Below, in pieces: positions 36,832 through 46,324 of a stretch of DNA of 64,000 nt. Source of the stretch: Seohaeicola saemankumensis (lineage in GTDB: Bacteria > Pseudomonadota > Alphaproteobacteria > Rhodobacterales > Rhodobacteraceae); assembly GCF_042678485.1 (NCBI RefSeq), contig NZ_JBHTKR010000005.1, forward strand, positions 124,001 to 188,000, written 5' to 3'. The translations under genes and the position numbers were made by a program. How positions within the stretch are numbered: position 1 is the first letter of the stretch; each line of letters starts with the position of its first letter. Below the pieces are notes generated by a model, which saw only the letters and a program-made list of their open reading frames with translations, did no database searches and was not told where the DNA came from.

Positions 36832-37827
36832 ATGACCCTGATGCAGAAATTCCTGGGCGCTGCTGCTGCGACCGCCCTCAGCGCGGGCGCCGCCCTCGCC
36901 GAACCGGCCCTGATCTTCGATCTCGGTGGCAAGTTCGACAAAAGCTTCAACGAGGCCGCCTTCAACGGGGCAGAGCGTTGGGCAAAAGAGACCGGCGGCA
37001 CCTACCTGGAAACGGTGATGCAGTCCGAAGCCCAGCGCGAACAGGCCCTGCGCCGCTTTGCCGAGGCAGGCGCGAATCCGATCGTGACCACCGGCTTTGC
37101 CATGAGCGATCCGATCGCCCAGGTCGCACCCGACTATCCCGACACGATGTTCGTGACCATCGACGGCTGGGTCGATCTGCCCAACGTCAAGGTGATCGGC
37201 TTTACCGAACACGAAGGTTCCTACCTGGTGGGGATGATGGCGGCGATGGCGTCGAAATCCGGCACGGTCGGCTTCATCGGCGGGATGGACGTGCCGCTGA
37301 TCCGCAAATTCGCCTGCGGCTATGCCCAGGGCGTCAAGGCGGTGAATGCTGACGCCAATATCATTGCCAACATGACCGGCACCACACCGTCGGCCTGGAA
37401 CGACCCCGTGAAAGGGTCCGAACTGACCCTGTCGCAGATCGGCCAGGGCGCGGATGTCGTCTATGCCGCCGCCGGCGGCACCGGCGTGGGTGTGCTGCAG
37501 ACTGCGGCGGACGAAAGCATTCTGTCCATCGGCGTGGACAGCAACCAGAACCACCTGCATCCGGGCAAGGTGCTGACCTCGATGCTCAAGCGCGTCGATG
37601 TGGCCGTCTACAACGTCATGATGGCCGGCGCCGATCTGGAATCGGGTGTCGAGGTGCTGGACCTGGCCGCCGAAGGCGTGGGCTATGCACTGGATGAAAA
37701 CAACGCCAGCCTGGTGTCGGACGAAATGAAAGCCACGGTCGACGCGGCGCGCGAAAAGATCATCGCGGGCGAACTGATCGTGCATGACTACACATCTGAC
37801 GACAGCTGCCCGGTCCTGACTTTCTGA
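36832..37827 (+). CDS. BMP-family ABC transporter substrate-binding protein (nucleoside/purine type)
   Basis: This 331-residue periplasmic protein has a signal peptide (1-23, MQKFLGAAAATALSAGAALAE). It has the BMP/PnrA fold: LIFDLGGKFDKSFNEAAFNGAERWAKE, GFAMSDPIAQVAPDYPDTMFVTIDG, GFIGGMDVPLIRKFACGYAQGVKAV and IGVDSNQN. The family binds nucleosides or related compounds. The start at 36832 follows GGGAG; the open frame to 36781 is not used. It heads a four-gene transporter operon. Confidence 0.92.
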   Translation: MTLMQKFLGAAAATALSAGAALAEPALIFDLGGKFDKSFNEAAFNGAERWAKETGGTYLETVMQSEAQREQALRRFAEAGANPIVTTGFAMSDPIAQVAPDYPDTMFVTIDGWVDLPNVKVIGFTEHEGSYLVGMMAAMASKSGTVGFIGGMDVPLIRKFACGYAQGVKAVNADANIIANMTGTTPSAWNDPVKGSELTLSQIGQGADVVYAAAGGTGVGVLQTAADESILSIGVDSNQNHLHPGKVLTSMLKRVDVAVYNVMMAGADLESGVEVLDLAAEGVGYALDENNASLVSDEMKATVDAAREKIIAGELIVHDYTSDDSCPVLTF

Positions 37828-37829
37828 GG

Positions 37830-39413
37830 ATGACAGGACAGAACGCAAACGGGGCGCGGCAGGCAACTGCCGCGCCCGGTCCGCAGGTGCCCGCCATCGA
37901 ATTGCGGGGCATCTCCAAGGCGTTCGGCCCCGTGCAGGCCAACAAGGACATCAGCATGCGCGTGATGCCCGGCACGATCCACGGTATCATCGGCGAAAAC
38001 GGCGCGGGAAAATCCACGCTGATGTCGATCCTCTACGGCTTCTACAAGGCCGACGCGGGCGAGATCGTGATCGGGGGCAACCCCACCCTGATCCCCGACA
38101 GCCAGGCCGCCATCACGGCGGGTATCGGCATGGTCTTCCAGCATTTCAAACTGGTCGAGAATTTCACCGTCCTGGAAAACATCATCCTGGGCGCCGAGGA
38201 TGGCGGGCTGTTGCGCCCCAGCCTGGCCAAGGCGCGCGCGGCCCTCAAGTCGCTGGCTGCGGAATATGAGCTGAACGTCGATCCCGATGCGGTCATCGAG
38301 GATATCGGCGTCGGCCAGCAGCAGCGGGTCGAGATCCTCAAGGCGCTGTACCGGCAGGCCGATATCCTGATCCTGGACGAGCCCACCGGCGTGCTGACCC
38401 CGGCCGAGGCGGATCACCTGTTCCGCATCCTGCGCAACCTGCGCGACGAAGGCAAAACCATCATCCTGATCACCCACAAGCTGCGCGAGATCATGGAGAT
38501 CACCGATACCGTCAGCGTGATGCGGCGCGGCGAGATGACGGCGACCGTCAAGACCGCCGAAACCAGCCCCGAACAGCTGGCCGAACTGATGGTGGGTCGC
38601 AAGGTCCTGCTGCGCGTCGAAAAAACCCCTGCAACCCCCGGCAAACCCGTGGTGGAGGTCGAGAACCTGCGCGTGGTGGACGCCGCCGGCATCGAACGGC
38701 TGCGCGGCGTATCCTTCAGCATCCGCGCGGGCGAGGTTCTGGGGCTGGCGGGCGTGGCCGGCAACGGGCAATCGGAATTGCTGGAGGTTCTGGGTGGCAT
38801 GATGGCCGCCACGGGCCAGGTCCTGCTGAATGGTCAGCCGATCCCGCTATCCGGCCCCCATGCCGATGGTCAGAGCCGCCGCGCGGCCGGTATCGCCCAT
38901 GTGCCGGAGGATCGGCAGCGCAAGGGGCTGATCATGGATTACGCCGCCTGGGAGAACAGCGTCTTCGGCTATCACCGCGACCCGGCGATCGGGCGCGGCC
39001 CCCTGATGCATAACGCGGCGATTCTGGATCATGCCGAACAGCAGATGCAGCGGTTCGACGTGCGCCCCCCCAACCCGCGCCTGCCCGCCAAGGCCTTTTC
39101 CGGCGGCAATCAGCAGAAGGTGGTTCTGGCCCGCGAGATCGAGCGCGGTCCCGATCTGCTGCTGATCGGCCAGCCGACACGCGGCGTCGATATCGGCGCG
39201 ATCGAATTCATTCACCAACAGATCATCGCCCTGCGTGATGCGGGCAAGGCGATCTTGCTTGTCAGCGTCGAGCTGGACGAGATCATGGCCCTGTCAGACC
39301 GCATCGCCGTGATCTTCGACGGCCGCATCATGGGCGAGGTTCCGGCCGATCAGGCCAGCGCGCAAGAGCTGGGCCTGATGATGGCAGGCGTCAGCAGTGG
39401 AAAGGCCGCCTGA
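37830..39413 (+). CDS. ABC transporter ATP-binding protein, duplicated NBDs (nucleoside/BMP type)
   Basis: This 527-residue protein has two ATPase halves. The first has Walker A GENGAGKS (about 51-58), signature VGQQQRVEILKAL and Walker B ILILDEPTGVL. The second has a degenerate Walker A (GVAGNGQSE) and signature AFSGGNQQKVVLAREIER, as in sugar/nucleoside importers of this type. It begins 2 bp after the substrate-binding gene and abuts the first permease. It powers uptake through the two permeases that follow. Confidence 0.93.
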   Translation: MTGQNANGARQATAAPGPQVPAIELRGISKAFGPVQANKDISMRVMPGTIHGIIGENGAGKSTLMSILYGFYKADAGEIVIGGNPTLIPDSQAAITAGIGMVFQHFKLVENFTVLENIILGAEDGGLLRPSLAKARAALKSLAAEYELNVDPDAVIEDIGVGQQQRVEILKALYRQADILILDEPTGVLTPAEADHLFRILRNLRDEGKTIILITHKLREIMEITDTVSVMRRGEMTATVKTAETSPEQLAELMVGRKVLLRVEKTPATPGKPVVEVENLRVVDAAGIERLRGVSFSIRAGEVLGLAGVAGNGQSELLEVLGGMMAATGQVLLNGQPIPLSGPHADGQSRRAAGIAHVPEDRQRKGLIMDYAAWENSVFGYHRDPAIGRGPLMHNAAILDHAEQQMQRFDVRPPNPRLPAKAFSGGNQQKVVLAREIERGPDLLLIGQPTRGVDIGAIEFIHQQIIALRDAGKAILLVSVELDEIMALSDRIAVIFDGRIMGEVPADQASAQELGLMMAGVSSGKAA

Positions 39414-40507
39414 TGGAGCGGATGCCGAAATGGGCCGATGTGGTGCTGATCCCGGTGATCTCGCTCGTGCTGGCGGCGGTGATTTCGGGCCTGGTCATCC
39501 TTGCCATCGGCGAGGATCCGATCAACGCGCTGAACCTGATGGTCAAGGGCGCGCTGGGGTCGACCTATGGCTGGGGCTATACCCTCTATTACGCCACGAA
39601 TTTCCTGTTCACCGGGCTGGCCGTGGCCGTGGCCTTTCACGCGCGTCTGTTCAACATCGGCGGCGAGGGGCAGGCGATGCTGGGTGGCCTGGGGGTGGCC
39701 CTTGTCTGTCTCTACCTGCCATGGCCACACTGGTCGCTGGCACTGATCGCGGCCTCTGTGGGCGCGGCCCTCTTCGGCGCGGCCTGGGCCTTTCTGCCAG
39801 CGATCCTGCAAGCCAGGCGCGGCAGCCATATCGTGATCACCACGATCATGTTCAATTTCATCGCCGCCGCCTTTCTGAACTGGTTGCTGGTCGGCCCGCT
39901 GAAACCGCGCGGCGCGATGGATCCATCAACCGCGCGCTTCCCCGAAGCGGTCCACCTGCCAAGCCTGCATGAGATTCTGGCACCGCTGGGCATCAGCTTT
40001 TCCAAGGCAGCCCCGGCGAATGTATCTTTCCTGGTGGGCATCCTCGCCTGCATCCTGGTCTGGGTCCTGATCTGGCGCACCCGTCTGGGATATGAAATCC
40101 GCGCCTTCGGCCATTCCGAACCCGCCGCGCGCTATGCGGGCATCAGCCCCACGAAGATCACCGTGATCACCATGCTGATCTCGGGCGGGTTGGCGGGCAT
40201 GATGGCCATCAACAACGTCATGGGCGAGGCAGAGCGTCTGGTCCTGAACGCAACCGAAGGCGCGGGCTTCATCGGCATCGCCGTGGCCCTGATGGGTCGC
40301 AGCCACCCGTTCGGCGTCTTCCTGGCGGCGATCCTGTTCGGATTTCTATACCAGGGCGGGGCGGAACTGGCGCTCTGGACGAATATCCCGCGCGAATTGA
40401 TCATCGTGATCCAGGCGCTGGTGATCCTGTTCACCGGGGCGCTGGACAACATGGTCCGCATGCCGCTGGAACGGCTGTTCATGGCCCTGCGGCGGAGGGG
40501 CGCATGA
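39413..40507 (+). CDS. ABC transporter permease 1 (nucleoside/BMP type)
   Basis: This 364-residue inner-membrane protein has about 8-10 membrane segments. The branched-chain-type permease core is visible in NIGGEGQAMLGGLGVALVCL, GSHIVITTIMFNFIAAAFLNW and the loop IRAFGHSEPAARYAGISPTKI. It starts within the ATPase stop (TGATG) and ends in an ATGA overlap with permease 2. It pairs with that gene to form the channel. Confidence 0.92.
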   Translation: MERMPKWADVVLIPVISLVLAAVISGLVILAIGEDPINALNLMVKGALGSTYGWGYTLYYATNFLFTGLAVAVAFHARLFNIGGEGQAMLGGLGVALVCLYLPWPHWSLALIAASVGAALFGAAWAFLPAILQARRGSHIVITTIMFNFIAAAFLNWLLVGPLKPRGAMDPSTARFPEAVHLPSLHEILAPLGISFSKAAPANVSFLVGILACILVWVLIWRTRLGYEIRAFGHSEPAARYAGISPTKITVITMLISGGLAGMMAINNVMGEAERLVLNATEGAGFIGIAVALMGRSHPFGVFLAAILFGFLYQGGAELALWTNIPRELIIVIQALVILFTGALDNMVRMPLERLFMALRRRGA

Positions 40508-41472
40508 TGGACCTGATGACCATCCTGCAAGTGCTGGATTCCACGGTGCGCCTGGCAACGCCGCTGCTGCTGGCCTGTCTTGCGGGGCTGTTCAGTGAAC
40601 GCGCGGGCATCTTCGACATCGGGCTGGAGGGCAAGATGCTGGCCGCAGCCTTCTTCAGCGCGGCCATCGCCGCAGTGACCGGGTCGGTCTGGATGGGTCT
40701 GGGCGCGGGCATCCTGGCCTCGCTGGCACTGTCGGGATTGCATGGGCTGGCCTCGATCACCTTTCGGGGCAATCAGCTGATTTCGGGCGTGGCCATCAAC
40801 TTCCTGGCCGCGGGCCTGACCGTGCTGATCGCACAAAGCTGGTTTCAGCAGGGCGGGCGCACCCCCGCATTGCTGAGCGGCGGGCGCTTTGGCGGGATCA
40901 CCCTGCCGGGGGCCGAGACGCTGCGCGAGGTGCCGGTGCTGGGCCCGATCTATTACGAGCTGATCTCGGGCCATTCGATCCTGGTCTACGTCGCCTTTGC
41001 CTGTGTGCCGCTGACGTGGTGGATCCTCTACCGCACGCGGTTCGGCCTGCGCCTGCGCGCGGTGGGCGAAAACCCCGAGGCCGTCGATACGGCCGGAATT
41101 TCAGTCATAAGGCTGCGCTATGCCGCCGTGCTGATCTGCGGGTTGCTTTGCGGGATCGCGGGGGCCTACCTTGCGACCGCGCTACAGGCGGGGTTCGTGC
41201 AGGACATGACCGCCGGACGCGGATATATCGCGCTGGCGGCGCTGATCTTTGCCAAATGGCGACCATGGCAGGCGCTTTACGCGACACTTCTGTTCGGCTT
41301 TCTGCAGGCTGTCGCCCTGCGTTACCAAAACCTTGACCTGGGCTTCATCACACTGCCCGTGCAGGCGATGGATGCGCTGCCCTATATCCTGACCGTGGTG
41401 ATCCTGGCCGGCTTCATCGGCAAGGCGGTCCCGCCGCGCGCCGGTGGCGAACCCTATGTGAAGGAAAGATGA
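40504..41472 (+). CDS. ABC transporter permease 2 (nucleoside/BMP type)
   Basis: This 322-residue membrane protein carries FSERAGIFDIGLEGKMLAAAFF, the permease signature for this family, then RLRAVGENPEAVDTAGISVIRLRYAAV and a C-terminal LALFPxR-like region without terminator. The ATGATG start overlaps the stop of permease 1. It is the last gene of the transporter; the 99 bp that follow contain nothing I recognise. Confidence 0.92.
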   Translation: MMDLMTILQVLDSTVRLATPLLLACLAGLFSERAGIFDIGLEGKMLAAAFFSAAIAAVTGSVWMGLGAGILASLALSGLHGLASITFRGNQLISGVAINFLAAGLTVLIAQSWFQQGGRTPALLSGGRFGGITLPGAETLREVPVLGPIYYELISGHSILVYVAFACVPLTWWILYRTRFGLRLRAVGENPEAVDTAGISVIRLRYAAVLICGLLCGIAGAYLATALQAGFVQDMTAGRGYIALAALIFAKWRPWQALYATLLFGFLQAVALRYQNLDLGFITLPVQAMDALPYILTVVILAGFIGKAVPPRAGGEPYVKER

Positions 41473-41571
41473 GCCCCCGATAGGTCCAGTTGGGCCCAGA
41501 GGATCAGGCCTGACCACAAAACCACCGTACCGCCGCTTGCCTTTTGAAGCCACCGCGCGCTAGGGATAGTC

Positions 41572-42501
41572 ATGCAGATGTACCTTCCCATAGCCGAGGT
41601 CTCGGTCAACGCCTACCTGCTGCTGGGGCTGGGCGGGATCGTGGGCCTGCTGTCGGGCATGTTCGGCGTGGGCGGCGGCTTTCTGATGACGCCGCTTCTG
41701 TTCTTCATCGGCATCCCCCCCGCCGTGGCGGTCGCGACAGGGACCACGCAGATCGTGGCCTCTTCCGTGTCGGCCTTTCTGGCCCATCTGCGGCGCAAGA
41801 CCGTGGACATCAAGATGGGCGGTGTCCTTCTGGGCGGCGGCATGGTTGGCGCGGGCCTGGGCGTTCTGGCCTTCAATTACCTCAAGGCGCTGGGGCAGGT
41901 CGACCTGATGGTGACCCTGTTCTATGTGGTATTTCTGGGCACGATCGGCAGCCTGATGTTCATCGAAAGCCTGACGGCGATCCGGCGCGCACGGCGCGCG
42001 GGCGGTCCGATCAAGCCGGTGAAACGTCGACATCGCAACTGGGTCCATGTGCTGCCGGTCAAGGTCCGGTTTCGCACATCGGGGCTGTATATCTCGATCA
42101 TTCCGCCGGTGATCATCGGGATCGGGGTCGGGATTCTGACAGCTATCATGGGTGTGGGTGGCGGTTTCATCATGGTGCCGGCCATGATCTACCTGCTGGG
42201 CATGCCGACCAAGGTCGTCATCGGCACATCGCTGTTCCAGATCATTTTCGTGACCGCCTTCACCATGCTGCTGCACGCGATCACCAACCAGACGGTTGAT
42301 GTGATCCTTGGCGTTTTGCTGCTGCTGGGGGGCGTGATCGGCGCGCAGATCGGCGCGCGCATCGGCGTCAAGCTGAAGGCCGAGCAATTGCGGATCCTGC
42401 TGGCGATCCTGGTGCTGGCCGTCTGCGGCAAGCTGGCGCTGGACCTGCTGCTGATGCCATCCGAGCTTTATTCCATCGGTGAAGCGGGGGGCAGACCATG
42501 A
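41572..42501 (+). CDS. TSUP-family anion permease (TauE/SafE)
   Basis: This 309-residue inner-membrane protein has two TSUP halves, each with the motif GVGGGF: MFGVGGGFLMTPLLFFIGIPPAVAVATGTTQ near 25-55 and IMGVGGGFIMVPAMIYLLGMPTKVVIGTS near 185-215. The family exports sulfite, sulfoacetate or similar small anions. The stop overlaps the TIGR02186 start (ATGA), so the two proteins are probably made and used together. Confidence 0.88.
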   Translation: MQMYLPIAEVSVNAYLLLGLGGIVGLLSGMFGVGGGFLMTPLLFFIGIPPAVAVATGTTQIVASSVSAFLAHLRRKTVDIKMGGVLLGGGMVGAGLGVLAFNYLKALGQVDLMVTLFYVVFLGTIGSLMFIESLTAIRRARRAGGPIKPVKRRHRNWVHVLPVKVRFRTSGLYISIIPPVIIGIGVGILTAIMGVGGGFIMVPAMIYLLGMPTKVVIGTSLFQIIFVTAFTMLLHAITNQTVDVILGVLLLLGGVIGAQIGARIGVKLKAEQLRILLAILVLAVCGKLALDLLLMPSELYSIGEAGGRP

Positions 42502-43277
42502 TCCGGCATGCCGCAACCCTGTTGATCGCGATAACGCTAAGCCTGACCCTGCCCCGCGCAGGCGCCACCGAAGAGGTGGTGATGGGCCTGAGCCATAGCA
42601 GCGTGTCGATCACCACGAATTTTGCAGGCTCGGACATCCTGATCTTCGGGGCAATCAAGCGCGAAACCGCCATCCCTGACGAAGCGCTGGACGTGATCGT
42701 GACCGTGGCCGGCCCTTCGGCCCCGCTGACCGTACGGCGCAAGGATCGCAGGCTGGGCATCTGGGTCAATACCGAGGCGGTCCAGATCGATTCCGCCCCC
42801 TCTTTTTACGCCGTGGCCGCGACCGGCAGGCTGACCGATGTGCTGTCACAGACCGAGGACCTGCGCCACAGGGTCTCGATCCCGCTGGCGATCCGGTCCG
42901 TGGGCGCGCCCGAAGCCGTGGGGGACGCGCAACGCTTTACCGAGGCGCTGATCCGCATCCGCACAGAAACCGGACTGTACAATCAGCTGGACGATACCGT
43001 GGAGTTGCAGGAACAGACACTGTTCCGCAGCTCGATCCGCCTGCCCGCCAACCTGACCGAAGGGGCGTATCGCACCCGGATCTTTCTGGCGCGCGGCGGC
43101 GAGGTCATTGCGAAATACGAGACCAGCATCGATGTGCGCAAGGTCGGGCTGGAGCGCTATCTCTACACGATGGCGCATCGCGAACCGCTGCTTTACGGGC
43201 TGATGGCGCTGGTTCTGGCCATTGCCGCCGGTTGGGGGGCCTCGGCCTTTTTCCGCGTGGTGCTGCGCCAGGGCTGA
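42498..43277 (+). CDS. TIGR02186 family membrane-anchored periplasmic protein
   Basis: This 259-residue protein has a signal peptide (1-23), a beta-rich periplasmic domain (SHSSVSITTNFAGSDILIFGAI; VVVAGPS-like VTVAGPSAPLTVRRKDRRLGIWVN) and a single C-terminal membrane segment (about 232-252). It matches the alphaproteobacterial family TIGR02186, of unknown role. It is coupled to the TSUP gene (4-bp overlap), suggesting it assists that transporter. It is convergent with the SDR gene. Confidence 0.83.
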   Translation: MIRHAATLLIAITLSLTLPRAGATEEVVMGLSHSSVSITTNFAGSDILIFGAIKRETAIPDEALDVIVTVAGPSAPLTVRRKDRRLGIWVNTEAVQIDSAPSFYAVAATGRLTDVLSQTEDLRHRVSIPLAIRSVGAPEAVGDAQRFTEALIRIRTETGLYNQLDDTVELQEQTLFRSSIRLPANLTEGAYRTRIFLARGGEVIAKYETSIDVRKVGLERYLYTMAHREPLLYGLMALVLAIAAGWGASAFFRVVLRQG

Positions 43278-43284
43278 TCGCGGC

Positions 43285-43306
43285 GCCGGCGCACAGCAGC
43301 GCCGGC
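43285..43306. terminator. GC-rich hairpin between convergent genes
   Basis: An 8-bp stem, GCCGGCGC (43285-43292) with GCGCCGGC (43299-43306), has a 6-base loop. It lies 8 bp past the TIGR02186 stop, and the SDR gene ends facing it. No T tract follows directly, but it could end transcripts from either side. Confidence 0.5.
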
Positions 43307-43312
43307 AGGATC

Positions 43313-43338
43313 ATGGATATTTGAAGCAAGAAGAAACA
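43313..43338 (-). repeat. Dispersed intergenic element, copy 3 (inverted)
   Basis: On the minus strand this reads TGTTTCTTCTTGCTTCAAAT followed by ATCCAT. It shares CTTCTTGC(C/T)TCAAATATCC with copy 1 at 6351-6375. It lies next to the hairpin between two convergent genes, like copy 1. Confidence 0.55.
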
Positions 43339-43348
43339 GGCTGACCTG

Positions 43349-44068
43349 TCAGCCGCGCCCGACAAAGGGCATCTTGGTCGCCATGATGGTCATGAACTGC
43401 ACATTCGCTTCGGGGCCCAGGGCGGCCATCTGCAGCACCGCGCGCGCCACATCGGCCACATCCATCGTCGGCGGGGCGTCGCCGGGATTGGCGGCGATGA
43501 TCCCTTCCAGCAGGTCCGTGCGCGCATTGCCGATATCGATCTGCCCGCAGGCGATATCAAAGGCGCGCCCATCGAGGCTGAGTGTCTTGGTCAACCCGGT
43601 GATCGCATGTTTGGTCGTCGTATAGGCCACCGATCCCGGACGCGGCGCATGGGCCGAAATCGAGCCGTTGTTGATGATGCGCCCGCCCTGCGGGGTCTGC
43701 GCCCGCATGGTGCGGAAGGCCGCCCGCGCGCATAGGAACATGCCATGCAGGTTCACATCCACCACCTGGCGCCATTCATCCCACCCCAAGTCGTCGATCA
43801 TCGCCGCGCGGCCGAAACTGCCCGCGTTGTTGAACAGCACGTCAAGGCGACCTGCCTGCGCCACAAAGCTGTCGAAGGCCGTATCGACCGCATGCGGATC
43901 GGTGACATCGCAGGGCAGGATCACCGCGTTATCATGCCCGGCCGCCACCTTTTCCAGCGCATCTGCCCGCCGCGCCATCAGCCCGACCTGCCAGCCCGCG
44001 TCCAGAAACGCGCGGGCACAGGCGGCGCCGATCCCGGCACTGGCACCGGTGATGATGATCGTTTTCAT
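43349..44068 (-). CDS. Short-chain dehydrogenase/reductase
   Basis: This 239-residue Rossmann-fold protein has the cofactor motif TGASAGIGAA (7-16), NNAG (80-83), and the catalytic S136/S138, Y149, K153 (Y-x3-K in YTTTKHA). The basic MARRADAL after strand 2 suggests NADP(H). The substrate is unknown. The start overlaps the helicase stop by 4 bp on the minus strand, so it is translationally coupled to a DNA helicase, an odd pairing. Confidence 0.88.
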   Translation of the reverse strand: MKTIIITGASAGIGAACARAFLDAGWQVGLMARRADALEKVAAGHDNAVILPCDVTDPHAVDTAFDSFVAQAGRLDVLFNNAGSFGRAAMIDDLGWDEWRQVVDVNLHGMFLCARAAFRTMRAQTPQGGRIINNGSISAHAPRPGSVAYTTTKHAITGLTKTLSLDGRAFDIACGQIDIGNARTDLLEGIIAANPGDAPPTMDVADVARAVLQMAALGPEANVQFMTIMATKMPFVGRG

Positions 44069-45606
44069 ATCTGTGGTTCCTCTTCCTGCATGGAAAGGCT
44101 GAGGATCGGGGCGGTCTGGGATTTCAGATCGTCAACCCGCAGCGGGCCCGAGGGCTTGGACAGCCGGTTGCGCACGATCCAGTAAAGCCGGTCCTGCGCA
44201 CGGGTGATGGCAACATAGGCAAGCCTTTTCCACAGGGGCTGACCTGCCTCGGAGCGACCCATCCGGGCCGCGGCGTAAAGATCGGGGGCGAAGACCTGCA
44301 CGTTTTCCCACTGGCTGCCCTGCGCCTTGTGAATCGTGACGGCCGCGCCGTGCAGAAAGGTCGCCCCCATCGTGGCGGCGTAGGGGATGAACGGCTCTTC
44401 CTCGTCCGGCTTCTCGATCTTGACGATCGAGGCGGCGTTGACCTGCGGATCTTCGGCCCCGATCACATGCAGGCGCGAGAAACCCGGTTTCTTGCCCGGC
44501 CCCAGATAGATGACCTGCGCGCCCTTGATCAGGCCGCGCGCTTCCAGGTCCAGCCGTTTCTTGCGGTGTTTGAGCGGCAGTTCCAGCCCGTCGCAGATCA
44601 GCGGCTCGCCCTCCAGCAACTGATCCTCGGGCGCGCCGTGCACGGCGCGGAACGCGTGGATCAGACGGATGCGCGTGGCATTGCGCCAGACCAGAACCGG
44701 GCTGCGCGCCATCAGGTCGACCTCGACCCGCTGGGCCCAGACCACGCGGTCATCACGCGCGGCGGCCTGTTCGACCATCCGTTCGAACCCTTCGAAGGTC
44801 AGGTCGGGATCGGCCAGCGCATGGGCAAGATCCAGGATCGGGCTGTCCGCCTCTTGCCGGTGAATGCGGTTCAAGGTCAGCTTCGCGGGTGCGGGCAGAC
44901 CGTCGAAGACCATGCCCCCCTGTTGGTTGATCGGCGCCAGCTGTGCCGGATCGCCAAACAGGACCAGCGTGGGAAAGATATCCTTGAGATCGGTGAACTG
45001 ACGCTCGTCCAGCATCGAGGATTCATCGACAAACCCGATATCCAGCGGTTCTTCGCGCCGTTTCCAGCCGGTGATGAAATCCGACCCGCGCAATCCCGCC
45101 GCGGCCAGCGCGCCGGGGATCGACTTGTGGATCTGGTAAAAGGCATGGGCCCGGTCCAGCGCCACATCGGTCAGCCCTTCGATCTCGGGGCGGTCCCCTG
45201 TTCCGGCCAGCCATTCGGCCACGCGTTCATATTCCGGGTCATAGACGGGCGTATAAAGAATGCGGTGGATCGTGGTCGCAGGCACGCCACGGTTGCGCAG
45301 CACCGATGCGGCCTTGTTCGTCGGCGCGAGGATCGCCAGCGTGCGCCGGTCCTTGCGGCGCTTGCCCTCGTAATCGCCTGACACAAGATCGACGCCGGCA
45401 GCTTCCAGCGCGCGGGTCAACTGGGCCAGCAACAGCGTCTTGCCCGATCCCGCCTTGCCCAGCACGGCCATGACGCGTGATGCCCCTTCCACCGGGGGCG
45501 TCAGGATCCCGTCGTCCAGATCCACGCCAACGCCGCGCAGCGCGCCCGCGATACGGTCCCAGGCTTCGGCCTGATCTTCGGAAAATGTCACGGCTGGCAG
45601 GGTCAT
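44065..45606 (-). CDS. RecD-like superfamily 1 ATP-dependent DNA helicase
   Basis: This 513-residue protein has Walker A GKAGSGKT (50-57), motif Ia APTNKAASVL, motif II IGFVDESSML, motif III VLFGDPAQLAPI, motif V VTIHKAQGSQWENV and motif VI YVAITRAQDRLYW. The order is that of RecD/Dda-type SF1B helicases (5' to 3'). It lacks the long N-terminal domain of RecD2. No recB or recC is nearby. It lies between luxI and the SDR gene on the same strand. The role in repair or replication is unassigned. Confidence 0.88.
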   Translation of the reverse strand: MTLPAVTFSEDQAEAWDRIAGALRGVGVDLDDGILTPPVEGASRVMAVLGKAGSGKTLLLAQLTRALEAAGVDLVSGDYEGKRRKDRRTLAILAPTNKAASVLRNRGVPATTIHRILYTPVYDPEYERVAEWLAGTGDRPEIEGLTDVALDRAHAFYQIHKSIPGALAAAGLRGSDFITGWKRREEPLDIGFVDESSMLDERQFTDLKDIFPTLVLFGDPAQLAPINQQGGMVFDGLPAPAKLTLNRIHRQEADSPILDLAHALADPDLTFEGFERMVEQAAARDDRVVWAQRVEVDLMARSPVLVWRNATRIRLIHAFRAVHGAPEDQLLEGEPLICDGLELPLKHRKKRLDLEARGLIKGAQVIYLGPGKKPGFSRLHVIGAEDPQVNAASIVKIEKPDEEEPFIPYAATMGATFLHGAAVTIHKAQGSQWENVQVFAPDLYAAARMGRSEAGQPLWKRLAYVAITRAQDRLYWIVRNRLSKPSGPLRVDDLKSQTAPILSLSMQEEEPQI

Positions 45607-45651
45607 GGCGCGACCCTACAGCGCAGCATCCGCAAGGGCCAGAGGCGACGG

Positions 45652-46284
45652 TCACGCCGGTTGCAGACAGAAGGATCCCGCCCCGAAAGCGCGCCGGTAC
45701 CACAGCTGCGACAGGGCAGGCGAAATGCCCGCACGCCGCGCCACCCGCGCCCGCGCGCCGCCCGTCAATGACCACAAACCCAGGCTGGTCCGGTCCCGCC
45801 CCGCGCCGGCGCTGCCCAGAACCTCGGGGCTTGCCCCGATCCGGCGATAGATCCGCTCCATATTGGCATCGAAAACGCCCAGCAGGTGATCAAGCCCTTG
45901 CCGCTCCAGCAATTCACCCCCCGCCAGCATCAAGGCGGCGGCCACATGGGGGCCCGCACCCGGCGCAAGGCAAAAGCGCGTGCATTCCCAGATCACCGGG
46001 CTGCTGACCTGCACACCGCCATTGAGATGGGCAAAATGGTCGTTGACCATGCACCGCCCCGTCGTGGGCAGAAAGCGCATGGACCCGCCATGCCGGCCAC
46101 ACCCCTGTTCCCAGATGACATAGAGCGGGTCCAGCGCGTCATATTGATCGCGTTCAAGGCCTGCGGCATCCACCGCGACCGCCCAGCCAAGCCGGTCCGA
46201 GAATTGGGCCGCCCGGTCGCGGAACATCGCATCGCGCAACCCCGGACACCGCGCCAGCCCTTCGGTTGTCATGTAACGCAGCAT
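45652..46284 (-). CDS. luxI: Acyl-homoserine-lactone synthase (LuxI family)
   Basis: This 210-residue protein has the invariant LuxI pattern: R24 and F28 (RAAQF), W34, D46/D49 and D52 (DQYDALD), R70 (GSMRFLPTTG), E100 and R103 (WECTRF). It makes an acyl-homoserine lactone from SAM and acyl-ACP or acyl-CoA; chain length cannot be read. The start at 46284 (MLRYMTTEGL) fits the family; an upstream ATG at 46314 is less likely. It lies 98 bp downstream of luxR, with its own possible control site at 46325-46336. Confidence 0.93.
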   Translation of the reverse strand: MLRYMTTEGLARCPGLRDAMFRDRAAQFSDRLGWAVAVDAAGLERDQYDALDPLYVIWEQGCGRHGGSMRFLPTTGRCMVNDHFAHLNGGVQVSSPVIWECTRFCLAPGAGPHVAAALMLAGGELLERQGLDHLLGVFDANMERIYRRIGASPEVLGSAGAGRDRTSLGLWSLTGGARARVARRAGISPALSQLWYRRAFGAGSFCLQPA

Positions 46285-46324
46285 CCCTGACCCTTTCCGC
46301 TGTGACAGCAGCAAGACCTAGGGA

